From assembly GCA_963722585.1 (NCBI GenBank), contig CAVRNU010000006.1, forward strand, positions 1 through 64,000: a DNA stretch of 64,000 nt, written 5' to 3'. Made by a program: the position numbers and the translations under genes. This document shows, in pieces, positions 1 through 7,374 of the stretch (positions are counted from its first letter, which is position 1; each line of letters starts with the position of its first letter). Below the pieces are notes generated by a model, which worked only from the letters and a program-made list of their open reading frames with translations, had not been told where the DNA came from and searched no databases. Source of the stretch: KBS-96 sp963722585. Lineage in GTDB: Bacteria > Acidobacteriota > Terriglobia > Bryobacterales > Bryobacteraceae.

Positions 1-1
1 G

Positions 2-409
2 TTCAAGCTGCTGCAGGCCAAGATTACCGGACAGAAATTCGATCAACGAAGACTTGCAAATGCCTCCATTCTCTACAGCACTGAGAAGAATCAGGACAAG
101 GTACCTTGCGACATCGGACCAACCACGGTCAAGGATCTCTATCGCATTACCCCGCGCGAGGACATACCCACCGGCGAATTCGGCTTCATCGAAGGCAACA
201 CCGCCAGCCAGTCGGCTTCGAATATTGAAATTCTCGACGTGTACGACTTTGGCGTCGATCGCAAAGAAGAAAAACTGGCACTTAAAGACTACTTGAACGT
301 CCTGCCGGCGGCAAATGTGGTGATACGGCATTCCTCGCGTGGTCAAAGGAAGACGCGCAAAAGAGGGTGGACGACCGCGAAGGAAATGTCGGGATTACTG
401 GGAGCTTGA
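2..409 (+). CDS. C-terminal part of a hypothetical protein (5' end outside window)
   Basis: The reading frame is open from base 2 to a TGA at 407-409, giving about 135 residues with no start inside the window. It contains a compact hydrophilic stretch including TPREDIPTGEFGFIEG and ILDVYDFGVD, a style of C-terminal domain I associate with acidobacterial exported proteins (memory only, no family name). The last ~25 residues become Arg/Lys-rich and look less coding-like than the rest. The +1 frame over 301-415 reads more naturally there, so the true end may be masked by a frameshift near 310-340. Function unknown. Confidence 0.55.
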   Translation, partial: FKLLQAKITGQKFDQRRLANASILYSTEKNQDKVPCDIGPTTVKDLYRITPREDIPTGEFGFIEGNTASQSASNIEILDVYDFGVDRKEEKLALKDYLNVLPAANVVIRHSSRGQRKTRKRGWTTAKEMSGLLGA

Positions 410-492
410 TGGGCTGATTCAAGAGGCAGTATGCCTCAGTCGATGCCTATTGGGCGGATGCTCAATTTGCCCGCGGGTTTGCCCGGCTGGAA

Positions 493-921
493 ATGCTCGA
501 CAAGAGTCTTACTCCCGAGCAGACGACAAAGCTGTGCGGACTGCTCCTCAGCCAGAATCACGAGCAGTACTATATCGTGGTCTCGATCGGCGGCAAAATC
601 GGTTCCGGACATCTAATTGGCGCGAACGAAGGAGAAAGGCTCATGCGGCCATTCGATGCTTCGCTCACAAATAGCAGTTCGAAGGATGTGGTGCCTGCAA
701 GCCACCTCGAGTTCCTGGGTGGTTATGCGGGGTTGTGGAAAGTCGAGTTCAGCCAGAACAGCATTCGTGGAGCGTTGCTGAATAGCGGAGCGGAAGAGTT
801 GATTTTCGAGGCGCGGCTAAATCAGAATCTCGATTTCCGCGCGAAGTTTCCTATGCAGCAGATATTGCCGACTCTGGGGATGTTGGGGAATGAGTTGGCG
901 CAGGCGCGCGGGATGAACTAG
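493..921 (+). CDS. hypothetical protein, possibly 5'-truncated
   Basis: ATG at 493 opens 142 codons of ordinary coding character (ends NELAQARGMN). The same frame is also coding-like upstream, back to about 418 (YASVDAYWADAQFARGFARLEM), but is cut by an in-frame TGA at 415-417, and no ATG/GTG/TTG lies between that stop and 493. Either translation starts at 493 or this is the 3' part of a gene broken by a nonsense or frameshift change. There is no signal peptide, membrane segment or motif I recognise. It shares the edge of the phage-like region but shows no phage signature itself. Confidence 0.5.
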   Translation: MLDKSLTPEQTTKLCGLLLSQNHEQYYIVVSIGGKIGSGHLIGANEGERLMRPFDASLTNSSSKDVVPASHLEFLGGYAGLWKVEFSQNSIRGALLNSGAEELIFEARLNQNLDFRAKFPMQQILPTLGMLGNELAQARGMN

Positions 922-994
922 TAGAGGGCCGTATCAAAGTTTGGGGGCGATCACATTGAGGGTAGCACCATGCTGCCCGCGGGAAGAAGCCCGG

Positions 995-1318
995 CTACTT
1001 CATTGAGGAGAGGGTTCCTGATATGGAGTTCCGTATTTGGATAGAGACGCGTTTGGCCGGCCGAGTCTTGAAACGGGAGCTAGTTGCACGGGTGGAGCGG
1101 ACGGCAGCTGGAATTGGGTTTGAAGAGTCAGGAATCGCAAGCGCTGGCGGTTTTCGATGTGCGACGGCGCGAGCGTCTTTGAGCACACGGCGCAGCACGG
1201 GCAGCGTCTTGTCATTTCGGCGCAACCGTTGAATTCTACGACCTGCGAGAATCAGAGCCGCTCTGAGCTCTCGGTGCGAGCGCTCCAGCTCTACTACGCG
1301 AATTTCTAGTTCGGCCAC
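995..1318 (-). CDS. small basic coiled-coil-like protein, phage region
   Basis: A GTG at 1318 opens 107 codons, 29 bases after the end of the membrane/coiled-coil gene that precedes it on the same strand. The first ~60 residues are heptad-like and charged (VVELERSHRELRAALILAGRRIQRLRR), as in short phage coiled-coil proteins. The C-terminal 45 residues are low-complexity and Arg/Ser-rich, so the true end of folding sequence is uncertain. No domain recognised. Opposite-strand ORFs in the same place look worse. It may be an accessory gene of the prophage remnant or not a gene. Confidence 0.3.
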   Translation of the reverse strand: MAELEIRVVELERSHRELRAALILAGRRIQRLRRNDKTLPVLRRVLKDARAVAHRKPPALAIPDSSNPIPAAVRSTRATSSRFKTRPAKRVSIQIRNSISGTLSSMK

Positions 1319-1347
1319 TCAGTCTAGGTGCGCTTCAGGGTGCTCAG

Positions 1348-1806
1348 TTATTCGATGGCCTTGCGTTCCGAGAGCAGCATTTCGATCAGCGTGCGGATAT
1401 CGCCCAGCTCCGAGTGCATGAGCGTTTGTTCCGTACGGACGAACTTCATCTCATCCTCGAGGGCAATCATCCGGGTCACGATGCTTTCGAGGCGGGACCG
1501 ATTGGTGCGATGCCTTAAATTCATCTTCATCCGGTCCACGCGACGATCGGTTTGATACTGCCCGATGTGTGACTCGAGCTTCGATTTGGTGTCATCGACG
1601 AGTTGCTCGGTCGTCTTGTTCATCCCCGGAATCGAGAGCTCCCGCTGTACCGGGACAAATTCGCGCTTGAACCACTTGTATGCGCGCAGCAGGCCATTTG
1701 TGACGCCGCCGATGATCGCGCCGGCACCGGTAATGATCGCGCCTAGAACCGCCCACCAGTTCTGAATCGCCTTTGAGATGTCGTCTGGGCTATGCGTCTC
1801 AAGCAC
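1348..1806 (-). CDS. small membrane/coiled-coil protein of the prophage remnant
   Basis: GTG start, 152 residues. Residues ~18-42 form one hydrophobic, Gly-rich membrane segment (AVLGAIITGAGAIIGGVTNG), followed by a basic amphipathic stretch and then a long charged helix/coiled coil running to the C-terminus. The layout (short N-terminus, one membrane span, cytoplasmic or periplasmic coiled coil) is like phage holin-associated or membrane-anchored accessory proteins, but no family can be named from sequence alone. It is followed on the same strand by the gene at 995-1318 and may be co-transcribed with it. Confidence 0.5.
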   Translation of the reverse strand: MLETHSPDDISKAIQNWWAVLGAIITGAGAIIGGVTNGLLRAYKWFKREFVPVQRELSIPGMNKTTEQLVDDTKSKLESHIGQYQTDRRVDRMKMNLRHRTNRSRLESIVTRMIALEDEMKFVRTEQTLMHSELGDIRTLIEMLLSERKAIE

Positions 1807-1953
1807 CTACCTATACTCGTGCGCCATGAGGAGTCTGATTCTCGACGGAGAGAACGGAGGATTTCGGACGTCCTGCGCCGGGCAGTCCAGAGGGGTACCA
1901 ATCTTCGCTTTGTATCCATCCCCGCAACGCTTCCCCAGTCAAACATTGACTTT

Positions 1954-2247
1954 TCAGCCGATTCCTCGCCGAACGACTCGCATGGTCGCAAAATCGAAAC
2001 TCCACTCGCCTGCCTTTTGGCATCCGTGTTCATCCAAGCATCGGGCAATGCCTGGCGCCTTTTGGACTCGAACAGCCTCGAGCCTACTGGCAGAGTCCTG
2101 ATCGACCGCTTTCAGTCTTTCGATGGACTCCTGATCATGCCATAAATCTTCCATTTTCCTTTCGAGTGCAGTGATCTCCTCCAGACCATTCCGTCGAATA
2201 GGGACCACCTTTGCTGCAGGGGAAGACACGAAAACGCAAACCTCCAT
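1954..2247 (-). CDS. hypothetical small protein, prophage remnant
   Basis: ATG at 2247, 97 codons, leftward like its neighbours. The middle (LEEITALERKMEDLWHDQESIERLKAVDQDS) is a charged helix; the C-terminal third has two Cys and a His (ARCLDEHGCQKAGEW) that could bind a metal. No clear ribosome-binding site is visible. The intergenic stretch just upstream (2320-2331) carries the TTTGTCACAT word that also occurs in the promoter at about 2807, hinting at shared phage-type control. Real-gene status is likely but not certain. Confidence 0.4.
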   Translation of the reverse strand: MEVCVFVSSPAAKVVPIRRNGLEEITALERKMEDLWHDQESIERLKAVDQDSASRLEAVRVQKAPGIARCLDEHGCQKAGEWSFDFATMRVVRRGIG

Positions 2248-2332
2248 GATCTGGCTTGGCTAGGGCCTCCGCATCGGTTGAAAATTTAAACTGATAGCGT
2301 TCAGGGGATACCGCTCAAACGTTTGTCACATT

Positions 2333-2782
2333 TTAAACAAGTCGACGTCTCTTTTTGCTAATATGTTTCGCATCGGCGACGCGCCCTTGCTCTTTTTCAA
2401 CATTCTCGATCAGTAAGTCGAGATCGCGGTCAAGTTCTTGATCCGATTTTGGACCCGCGACGGTTGTGGTGTAGGCAAAATATCTCAAATTCTTCAGAAT
2501 CGCGTCTCTGGCTCCCGGCGTCGGGCTTTCCAGAATGAACTCGAGGAGTTTGTGGTGCCGACTATTTCGCGGATTGAAGCCCGGCGGCTTCGCGGGACCG
2601 ACTCGCTCTCCTGACTGCGCTGTAGCAATATCGACCAACCGTTGCACAACATCGGAGAGCGCTGGCCGCTTATGCAATTGCTCGGTCTGACGGATCTGCT
2701 CCTGTAAGTTCTCGAGGGCCAGCTTCACGCGGCGTTTGAGTCGGATCGTATCGAAGGCTTCGAGATCTAGTAAAGTTTCCAT
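2333..2782 (-). CDS. hypothetical protein, divergent from the phage early operon
   Basis: ATG at 2782, 149 residues, almost wholly alpha-helical and charged (LKRRVKLALENLQEQIRQTEQLHKRP), ending in a basic tail (SKKRRRLV). It lies head-to-head with the ribbon-helix-helix-like gene at 2833, with only 50 bases between the starts. In temperate phages this position is often taken by a regulator, and the basic ends would suit DNA binding, but there is no recognisable helix-turn-helix. The assignment to regulation is inference from position only. Confidence 0.55.
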   Translation of the reverse strand: METLLDLEAFDTIRLKRRVKLALENLQEQIRQTEQLHKRPALSDVVQRLVDIATAQSGERVGPAKPPGFNPRNSRHHKLLEFILESPTPGARDAILKNLRYFAYTTTVAGPKSDQELDRDLDLLIENVEKEQGRVADAKHISKKRRRLV

Positions 2783-2798
2783 ATGCCCGTATTTTATG

Positions 2799-2826
2799 TT
2801 GACACTTTGTCACATCTACATAGGAT
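2799..2826 (+). promoter_or_regulatory. candidate sigma-70 promoter with overlapping operator for the rightward phage operon
   Basis: TTGACA at 2799-2804 and TAGGAT at 2821-2826 are separated by 16 bases, just upstream of the gene starting at 2833. The -35 overlaps a short perfect inverted repeat, TGACA-CTT-TGTCA (2800-2812), a likely operator. The word TTTGTCACAT (2807-2816) recurs at 2322-2331 beyond the divergent gene. Seen by eye; activity is inferred. Confidence 0.45.
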
Positions 2827-2832
2827 AGACAT

Positions 2833-3060
2833 GTGGCGCTGAGCCTCAGCATCAACATGGCAAATGTAACACGGCAACAGCAACCTCGGTACGAATCGGA
2901 GCCTTATGTGGGCTTCCACCTCCGTATTCCAGAAACGATGCATGCGCGTGTCAAGGCGACGGCAGCACTACAGCGCATCGCAATGCAGGAGTACGTGCGT
3001 CGCTTGCTCGAGGCCTCGCTCGCGCAAGACGAAGCTTCGATTGCAAAAGAACGGAGCTGA
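2833..3060 (+). CDS. small ribbon-helix-helix-like (Arc/MetJ-type) protein
   Basis: 75 residues from GTG 2833, or 67 from ATG 2857. The core YVGFHLRIPETMHARVKATAALQRIAMQEYVRRLLEASL has the form of an Arc/HicB-type ribbon-helix-helix: one strand with alternating residues (GFHLRIP), then two helices, the second ending in YVRRLLEASL. Such proteins act as phage or antitoxin repressors. First gene of the rightward early operon; only 2 bases separate it from the nuclease gene. With the candidate operator in its own promoter, autoregulation is plausible. No partner toxin is adjacent. Confidence 0.6.
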   Translation: MALSLSINMANVTRQQQPRYESEPYVGFHLRIPETMHARVKATAALQRIAMQEYVRRLLEASLAQDEASIAKERS

Positions 3061-3062
3061 CG

Positions 3063-3692
3063 ATGGGGGCCGCCGCTCCTTTGTCGAAGCCCGCGCACGT
3101 TCAATTGGACGCTGCGACGCACACCTACTATGTCGATGGTCAGGTGGTGCCGGGCCTAACCAACACACTGAAAGAAGCGAAGATCGTCGATTACTCGATG
3201 GTTCCCCAGGACGTGCTGCAGGCGGCGGCGTGGCGCTGCACTGGTGGGCGCTCGGCACGCTCGACATGGATTCGCTTGACCCCGCGATCGCGGGCTACGT
3301 GGCGGCTGGCATCCGGTTCCATGAAGAGTCGCGATTTGAGATCGCGAACGTCGAGCAGATGGTGTACGAGTCGACATACGGCTACGCCGGCACGTTCGAT
3401 CTGGATGGCCTGATCGGCAACGACCTCTCTCGTCGATTACAAGACCGGCCTCATCATGCCCGGGCATGCACTGCAGCTCGCGGCGTACCTCAACTGCCGG
3501 CGCAGTCCGCGGCGCTACCGCTACGCGGTCGTCAAGCTCAACGCGGACGGCACATACCGGATTCACGAGGCCGGGCAGAGTGGCGTGCTTCGGCACGCCA
3601 ACTTCCAGCGCGACCTTGAAATATTTCTCGCGGCGCTCGCCTGCGCCAAGTGGCGGCTCGAGCACCATATCACGGACAAGGAGAGCGAATAA
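3063..3692 (+). pseudogene. PD-(D/E)XK phage exonuclease-like gene with two compensating frameshifts
   Basis: The N-terminal part runs in one frame from ATG 3063 (VQLDAATHTYYVDGQVVPGL..) to about 3225. The middle continues one frame over (ALHWWALGTLDMDSLDPAIAGYV.., ESTYGYAGTFDLDGLIGNDLS) to about 3430, and the end returns to the first frame (VDYKTGLIMPGHALQLAAYLN..). Joined, it is a ~210-residue PD-(D/E)XK nuclease: GTFDLDGLIG supplies the metal-binding Asp, VDYKTG the (D/E)XK, and GHALQLAAYL the following QxxxY-like helix. Phages use such nucleases for DNA end resection beside an annealing protein. The switches sit in GGCGGCGGCG and CTCTCTCG, low-complexity spots typical of indel errors, so the gene may be intact in the living cell. 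Confidence 0.7.
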
Positions 3693-3695
3693 CTT

Positions 3696-4415
3696 ATGGC
3701 GACAGCGGCGGCAACTACGGATGTAGCATCCAGAACCGCAGTTGTAGATGTGCGGACCAGACTGGCCGAGAGCGCCGACGCACGGATCGAGGAGGCGCGA
3801 GCCTTCCAGGTGACCGATTCGAACACCTATCGACAGGCGGCCGACAAGATGCTCGCAATCAAGGCGCTGCGCGCCGAAGTGGACAACGTCTTCGGTCCGA
3901 TCATCGCGGACGCGTATAAAGCTCACAAGACTGCGATCTCGCAAAAAGCCAAGGTCGACGATCCGTTGGCCGAAGCAGAAGAGCTCTACAAAAGCAAGAT
4001 GGGCGCCTACGACGACGATCAGCGGCGCATCCAGCGCGAAGAGGAGCGCTGGCGACGCGAACAGGCCGAGCGCCAGGCGGCCGAGGATCGCGAGCGCGAA
4101 ATCGAAGACGCGGAGAAGCAAGGCGCGACAGTCGACGAAATCAAAGTCATCGCGGAGGCGCCGCTGCGCGTCGCGCCGGTGATCGTGACGCCCGCCGTGC
4201 CGAGGGTCGCTGGCATCAGCTCCCGCGAGAACTGGAAGTGGGAAGTCGAAGACAAGCTGAAGCTCGATCGCTTCATAACAGCGAATCCAATGTATTCGAA
4301 TTTCACCGTCGTCAATTCGTCAGCCGTGACGAACCTGGTTCGCAGCTTGAAGTCCGCCACCAAAATTCCCGGCATCAAAGTCTGGCCGGAGAGCAATATC
4401 GCCGGGAGGAGCTAG
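3696..4415 (+). CDS. phage-type coiled-coil protein of the recombination operon
   Basis: 239 residues from ATG 3696, four bases after the nuclease. The first ~80 residues are helical, followed by a long highly charged coiled coil (residues ~105-150, EEERWRREQAERQAAEDRERE) and a C-terminal globular piece (ENWKWEVEDKLKLDRFITANPMYSNF.., ATKIPGIKVWPES). The order nuclease / coiled-coil protein / annealing-type protein is common in temperate phage recombination operons, where this position is usually annotated only as hypothetical. A role with its neighbours in DNA recombination is inferred from context. Confidence 0.7.
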   Translation: MATAAATTDVASRTAVVDVRTRLAESADARIEEARAFQVTDSNTYRQAADKMLAIKALRAEVDNVFGPIIADAYKAHKTAISQKAKVDDPLAEAEELYKSKMGAYDDDQRRIQREEERWRREQAERQAAEDREREIEDAEKQGATVDEIKVIAEAPLRVAPVIVTPAVPRVAGISSRENWKWEVEDKLKLDRFITANPMYSNFTVVNSSAVTNLVRSLKSATKIPGIKVWPESNIAGRS

Positions 4416-4417
4416 CC

Positions 4418-5218
4418 ATGAGCACTCAAGCCGAAATCGTGATTCCGCAGGGCGACGAGCTCCTGCAGGTCCGCATGGGGCGCAATCCTGAGACGCTGAT
4501 CAAGGAGGCGACCCTCTGCGCGGGAGCGCTGATGCGCGTCGTCAAGGAAAACGGATGGGCCATAAACTTCGGCGGGAAAAAGGACCATCTCTGGTTCGAA
4601 GCATGGGCGTTTCTCGCGACCATGTATCGCGTCACGCCGCGCGTTGTGCCTGGCATGACCAAGCTCATCGAGATTGGAGGCGTCATCGGATTCGAAGCCG
4701 AGGCCGAAGCCTTTCATGTCCCGTCGCAGACCATCGTTTCGACCGGCAATGCCATGTGCTTGAACGACGAGGAGAACTGGGGCTTGCGCCCGAAATATGA
4801 GGGCAAAGGCGCCGATCGGAAGAAAATTGGCGAGGTTGCCGTACCGCTCTTTCAACTTCGTTCGATGGCTGAGACAAGGGCCATGTCCAAGGCGCTGAAG
4901 GGGCCGTTCTCCTGGGTCGTGGCAATGGCGGGCTTCGCGCTAGGCACGGCCGAAGAAGGACCAAACGGCGATGGCAGCACTAAGCAGAACATCCGCCAGC
5001 CACAGCAGAAGCAGCAGCAGAAGGCCGGCGACGGCCCGCCGCCAAAAATCAACACAAATCAGCTCAAGCGGATCTTCGGCATCGCGCACGCCGCAGGCAA
5101 GTCGAACGAAGAAGTCCGCGCGATCTGCAAGTTCTTCGGCTTCGCCACGCCCGACGATGTGACAGCGGACAAGTACGACCAAATTTGCGCCGAGATCGAG
5201 AAGGGAGGCGCGCAATGA
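4418..5218 (+). CDS. candidate phage single-strand annealing / recombination protein
   Basis: ATG at 4418 follows GGGAGGAG with good spacing, two bases after the previous stop; 266 residues. The N-terminal ~170 residues include IGGVIGFEAEAEAFHV and SMAETRAMSKALKGPFSWVVAMAGF; the AETRAxxxAL element is shared by several phage recombination proteins. A Gln/Asn-rich linker (residues ~188-207) leads to a C-terminal helical module of the form INxxQLKRIFGIAHAAGKSNEE..FGFATPDDVTADKYDQIC, which I know from the tails of phage recombination and DNA-binding proteins. Its place next to a PD-(D/E)XK nuclease supports an annealing partner. Family not firmly assigned; RecT/Erf/Sak membership is unproven. Confidence 0.6.
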   Translation: MSTQAEIVIPQGDELLQVRMGRNPETLIKEATLCAGALMRVVKENGWAINFGGKKDHLWFEAWAFLATMYRVTPRVVPGMTKLIEIGGVIGFEAEAEAFHVPSQTIVSTGNAMCLNDEENWGLRPKYEGKGADRKKIGEVAVPLFQLRSMAETRAMSKALKGPFSWVVAMAGFALGTAEEGPNGDGSTKQNIRQPQQKQQQKAGDGPPPKINTNQLKRIFGIAHAAGKSNEEVRAICKFFGFATPDDVTADKYDQICAEIEKGGAQ

Positions 5219-5388
5219 CCTTCGCTGTTCTCGTCTCGCTTCTATTCGTCCTCGTTTCAGCCAGCCTCGTCTGGTGCGGCATCGTGCTACATCGCCAGCG
5301 AAAGCGCCGACGCGAACGCCTCACCTGGCGGGATCTCGAGCGATTGGAGCACGCCCTAGACCGACTAGAGCGCCATAAGACTCTCTAG
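5215..5388 (+). CDS. single-span small membrane protein
   Basis: ATG 5215 overlaps the preceding TGA (ATGA), so translation is probably coupled. 57 residues: one transmembrane helix from residue ~3 to 24 (FAVLVSLLFVLVSASLVWCGIVL), then a strongly basic cytoplasmic segment (HRQRKRRRERL) and a short amphipathic helix. The positive-inside rule puts the C-terminus in the cytoplasm. No family recognised; it may be a superinfection or membrane-localising factor of the phage, which is only a guess. Confidence 0.55.
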   Translation: MTFAVLVSLLFVLVSASLVWCGIVLHRQRKRRRERLTWRDLERLEHALDRLERHKTL

Positions 5389-5639
5389 CGTCGCCCGGTC
5401 GATCCAGCAGGCTCCTTTGGCGGACGGGTCACGCCATACGCCCAGTTCTCCTTGACCGGCGGCTCTGGTCGTCACGCCGCCGGTTTCCCGCTAGCGGGGC
5501 CTGCCGGATTGATCGGCGCATCGGCGTCGACCGAATTCCGGAGACGGCCAAATACAAACGGAAAGGAGGTCCCCCTAGTTGAGCAACTGACCGGATGGCC
5601 GTCTCCCCCTCCGGTTCGGAGAAGGTGGGGCTAAAACAC
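5389..5639. other. intergenic stretch without a convincing gene
   Basis: Short overlapping reading frames occur here on both strands but have no start signals or protein-like composition. GAAAGGAGG near 5560-5568 looks like a ribosome-binding site, yet the frame after it has no in-phase start before a stop. It may be a leader or a remnant of a lost gene. Confidence 0.4.
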
Positions 5640-5831
5640 ATGGAAACATTTTGCGTTGAGCGGGCAGACCACGGCTACTACACGGTCTCGTCGGGCGATC
5701 GGTATCAGGACAAGCTCGATCAGGGCGAGGCGCTGTACCTGCTAGCGTGCTTGTTGCTCGGCAAGGGCGAGCCAACGCTGCTCCTCAAGACCAAGGAAGA
5801 ACACACGGCACAGAAGGCGGCCTGGCGGTAG
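5640..5831 (+). CDS. hypothetical small phage protein
   Basis: 63 codons from ATG 5640. Acidic, with one amphipathic helix (QDKLDQGEALYLLACLLLGKGEP). Composition and orientation agree with the surrounding early-operon genes, but no family can be named and no strong ribosome-binding site precedes it. Confidence 0.45.
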   Translation: METFCVERADHGYYTVSSGDRYQDKLDQGEALYLLACLLLGKGEPTLLLKTKEEHTAQKAAWR

Positions 5832-5863
5832 GATCTCGCGAGCCCAATCGAGAGGTATGACTG

Positions 5864-5923
5864 ATGGCCAATGTGATCGAGACGCCATTGGAATTTCAGG
5901 ACAAGGCAGACAAGGAGAGATGA
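5864..5923 (+). CDS. possible 19-residue leader ORF before the next phage gene
   Basis: ATG 5864 encodes MANVIETPLEFQDKADKER and stops at TGA 5921-5923, which overlaps the ATG (5920) of the next gene. The AAGGAG in its last codons is the ribosome-binding site of that gene. It could be a translated coupling leader, the 5' stub of a deleted gene, or chance. Confidence 0.25.
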   Translation: MANVIETPLEFQDKADKER

Positions 5924-6675
5924 TTTTGGAACTTCGAGAACGATTGAATTTCCCCGACGCGCGCATTATTCAAATCGCGTCCTACCCAAGCGGAAAGGGA
6001 GTCAAGTGCGTGATGATCCTCGCGGCCTCGCTGCTGCCGGATCACGCAAAGCATTTGAACTGCGCGTACATCTATCGCGACGGCATCCCGGTCGAAGGAC
6101 TGGAGGACGTCGCACTCGAGGCGCAGCTCCGTGACATGGAGCTGCATTTGCCGACGGCCCATGACCGCCAGCAGTTCGACTGCTATTTCCCTGAGCTCAT
6201 TCATCGAATCAAAATCAAGCGCGTCGAGGACGCGAAATTCGAGGTGATATTTCGCATCCACGAGGCGCGCCGGCGCGCGGATCTGGACGCGCTGCTCGAA
6301 TCGGTCAACAAAGACACATTCGAATGCGCGATCCGGCCGCGTCAGGGCGAGCTCTTCGATGGCGGCACGCGCGTCGACGTGTCCAGGGGGAGCAAGCGAC
6401 AGGAGCCGGCGGAGGAAGAACAGATTGAGGTCTTCGCGTGTCGGCTCTGTGATGAGGACGTGCCGCTCTACGACACCGGTACGCAGCACATCGACGGCGA
6501 TGGCGTTGTGACCGCTTGCGAGCATCCGAGCGCCAAAGCTGTCGCAGCAATGAAGACGAGCCGCAAGGCAGGCCTCGCCAGCAAGACCCCCATGTTCCTT
6601 CGGAACATCGCAGGCGATGAAAACAAGGGCCTTCGGCCTGTGCTTTCGACGGAGCGGGAGATGAGCCATGCCTGA
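5920..6675 (+). CDS. hypothetical phage protein with possible zinc-binding C-terminus
   Basis: ATG 5920 was chosen over the upstream ATG 5857 because AAGGAG lies 5 bases ahead and the start overlaps the leader stop; 251 residues. The first ~150 residues are a mixed alpha/beta region with no motif known to me. The C-terminal part has CRLCDEDVPLYDTGTQHIDGDG followed by a later Cys-His-free EHPSAK segment, so CxxC plus distal Cys/His could bind a metal. Overlaps the next gene by 8 bases. Its place between recombination and nuclease genes suggests a DNA-transaction accessory role, by context only. Confidence 0.6.
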   Translation: MILELRERLNFPDARIIQIASYPSGKGVKCVMILAASLLPDHAKHLNCAYIYRDGIPVEGLEDVALEAQLRDMELHLPTAHDRQQFDCYFPELIHRIKIKRVEDAKFEVIFRIHEARRRADLDALLESVNKDTFECAIRPRQGELFDGGTRVDVSRGSKRQEPAEEEQIEVFACRLCDEDVPLYDTGTQHIDGDGVVTACEHPSAKAVAAMKTSRKAGLASKTPMFLRNIAGDENKGLRPVLSTEREMSHA

Positions 6676-7136
6676 AAGATTGCTAGCCGAAGATGCCTGG
6701 GCGATTGTTGAGGTGCTTGGCCACAACCTATTCGCCGGCAAGGTCAGCGAACACGTCATCGGCGGCGCTGGCTTCATTCGCGTCGATGTGCCGGAGCTGC
6801 CCGAGCGCCGGTGCAAACGGAAATGGAGCTATCAAGATGAAGAAGTCGAGGACGTGATTCCTGCCGTCCCGGCCTTCACCAAGCTGATTGGCGCCTCGTC
6901 CATTTATGCCATCACGCCGTGCACAGGAAGCCGTCGCCAGGCGCGTGGCAGAGGAGAAGCGCGCTGTGCCAGTCAACGTCATCGATATGCCGGCGAATGG
7001 CTCTTCACCGCGGCTGATCGGCGCCCGCCGCCACGACGACGAGGACGACGATGACTACGAGATCGAGGAGGATGACGACGACGAGCCTGAGGACGACGAA
7101 CAAGAAGACGTAAGCGAGGAGGTGCAGCGTGTCTAG
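6668..7136 (+). pseudogene. hypothetical phage protein, interrupted by one frameshift
   Basis: The N-terminal frame (MPERLLAEDAWAIVEVLGHN.., VPAFTKLIGASSIYAITPCT) runs from ATG 6668 to about 6925. The natural continuation (EAVARRVAEEKRAVPVNVIDMPANGS..) is one base over and ends at 7136. The junction ATCACGCCGTGCACAGGAAGCC needs one base removed to restore SIYAITPCT-QEAVARRV. The joined product would be ~155 residues with a very acidic tail (runs of Asp/Glu, residues ~120-150), which may mimic DNA or mediate protein contacts. Function unknown. It overlaps the next gene by 8 bases. Confidence 0.6.
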
Positions 7137-7374
7137 AGCCGCGCGCCAGATGACGCTCGAAGAGGCGGCGCCGACCCGCGACGATGACGTTCCGCGAGCC
7201 ATGCGCGGCCTGCCATTGATCCTCGTGACAGAGAAATACTGGCGCGGTCTGTCGCCGGAGGTCCGCGACGCGTTGCTTCCTTATCAGCGTTCGCGCAGCA
7301 CGGAGCACGGCCTGCGCTGGTTCGCGCACACGGTCGAGGTCGAGCGGCTGCTTGGGATGGAGCTACCAGCATGA
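7129..7374 (+). CDS. hypothetical small phage protein
   Basis: 81 residues from GTG 7129, overlapping the previous stop by 8 bases and the next start by 4 (ATGA). Two short helices (MRGLPLILVTEKYWRGLSPEVRDALLPYQ and GLRWFAHTVEVERLLGMELPA) with conserved-looking aromatics. The tight overlaps argue for a real operon member. No family recognised. Confidence 0.55.
   Translation: MSRAARQMTLEEAAPTRDDDVPRAMRGLPLILVTEKYWRGLSPEVRDALLPYQRSRSTEHGLRWFAHTVEVERLLGMELPA

Noticed and set aside
2833..3060. toxin-antitoxin pair
   Set aside because: The ribbon-helix-helix protein has no adjacent toxin-like gene; its neighbour is a phage nuclease.
3156..4121. 321-codon minus-strand ORF across the nuclease and coiled-coil genes
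   Set aside because: It mirrors the codon pattern of the plus-strand genes, has no domain and is a GC-driven shadow; the plus strand holds recognisable nuclease motifs.
5896..6816. 306-codon minus-strand ORF
   Set aside because: Antisense to a coupled phage gene with a good ribosome-binding site; composition is that of a shadow.
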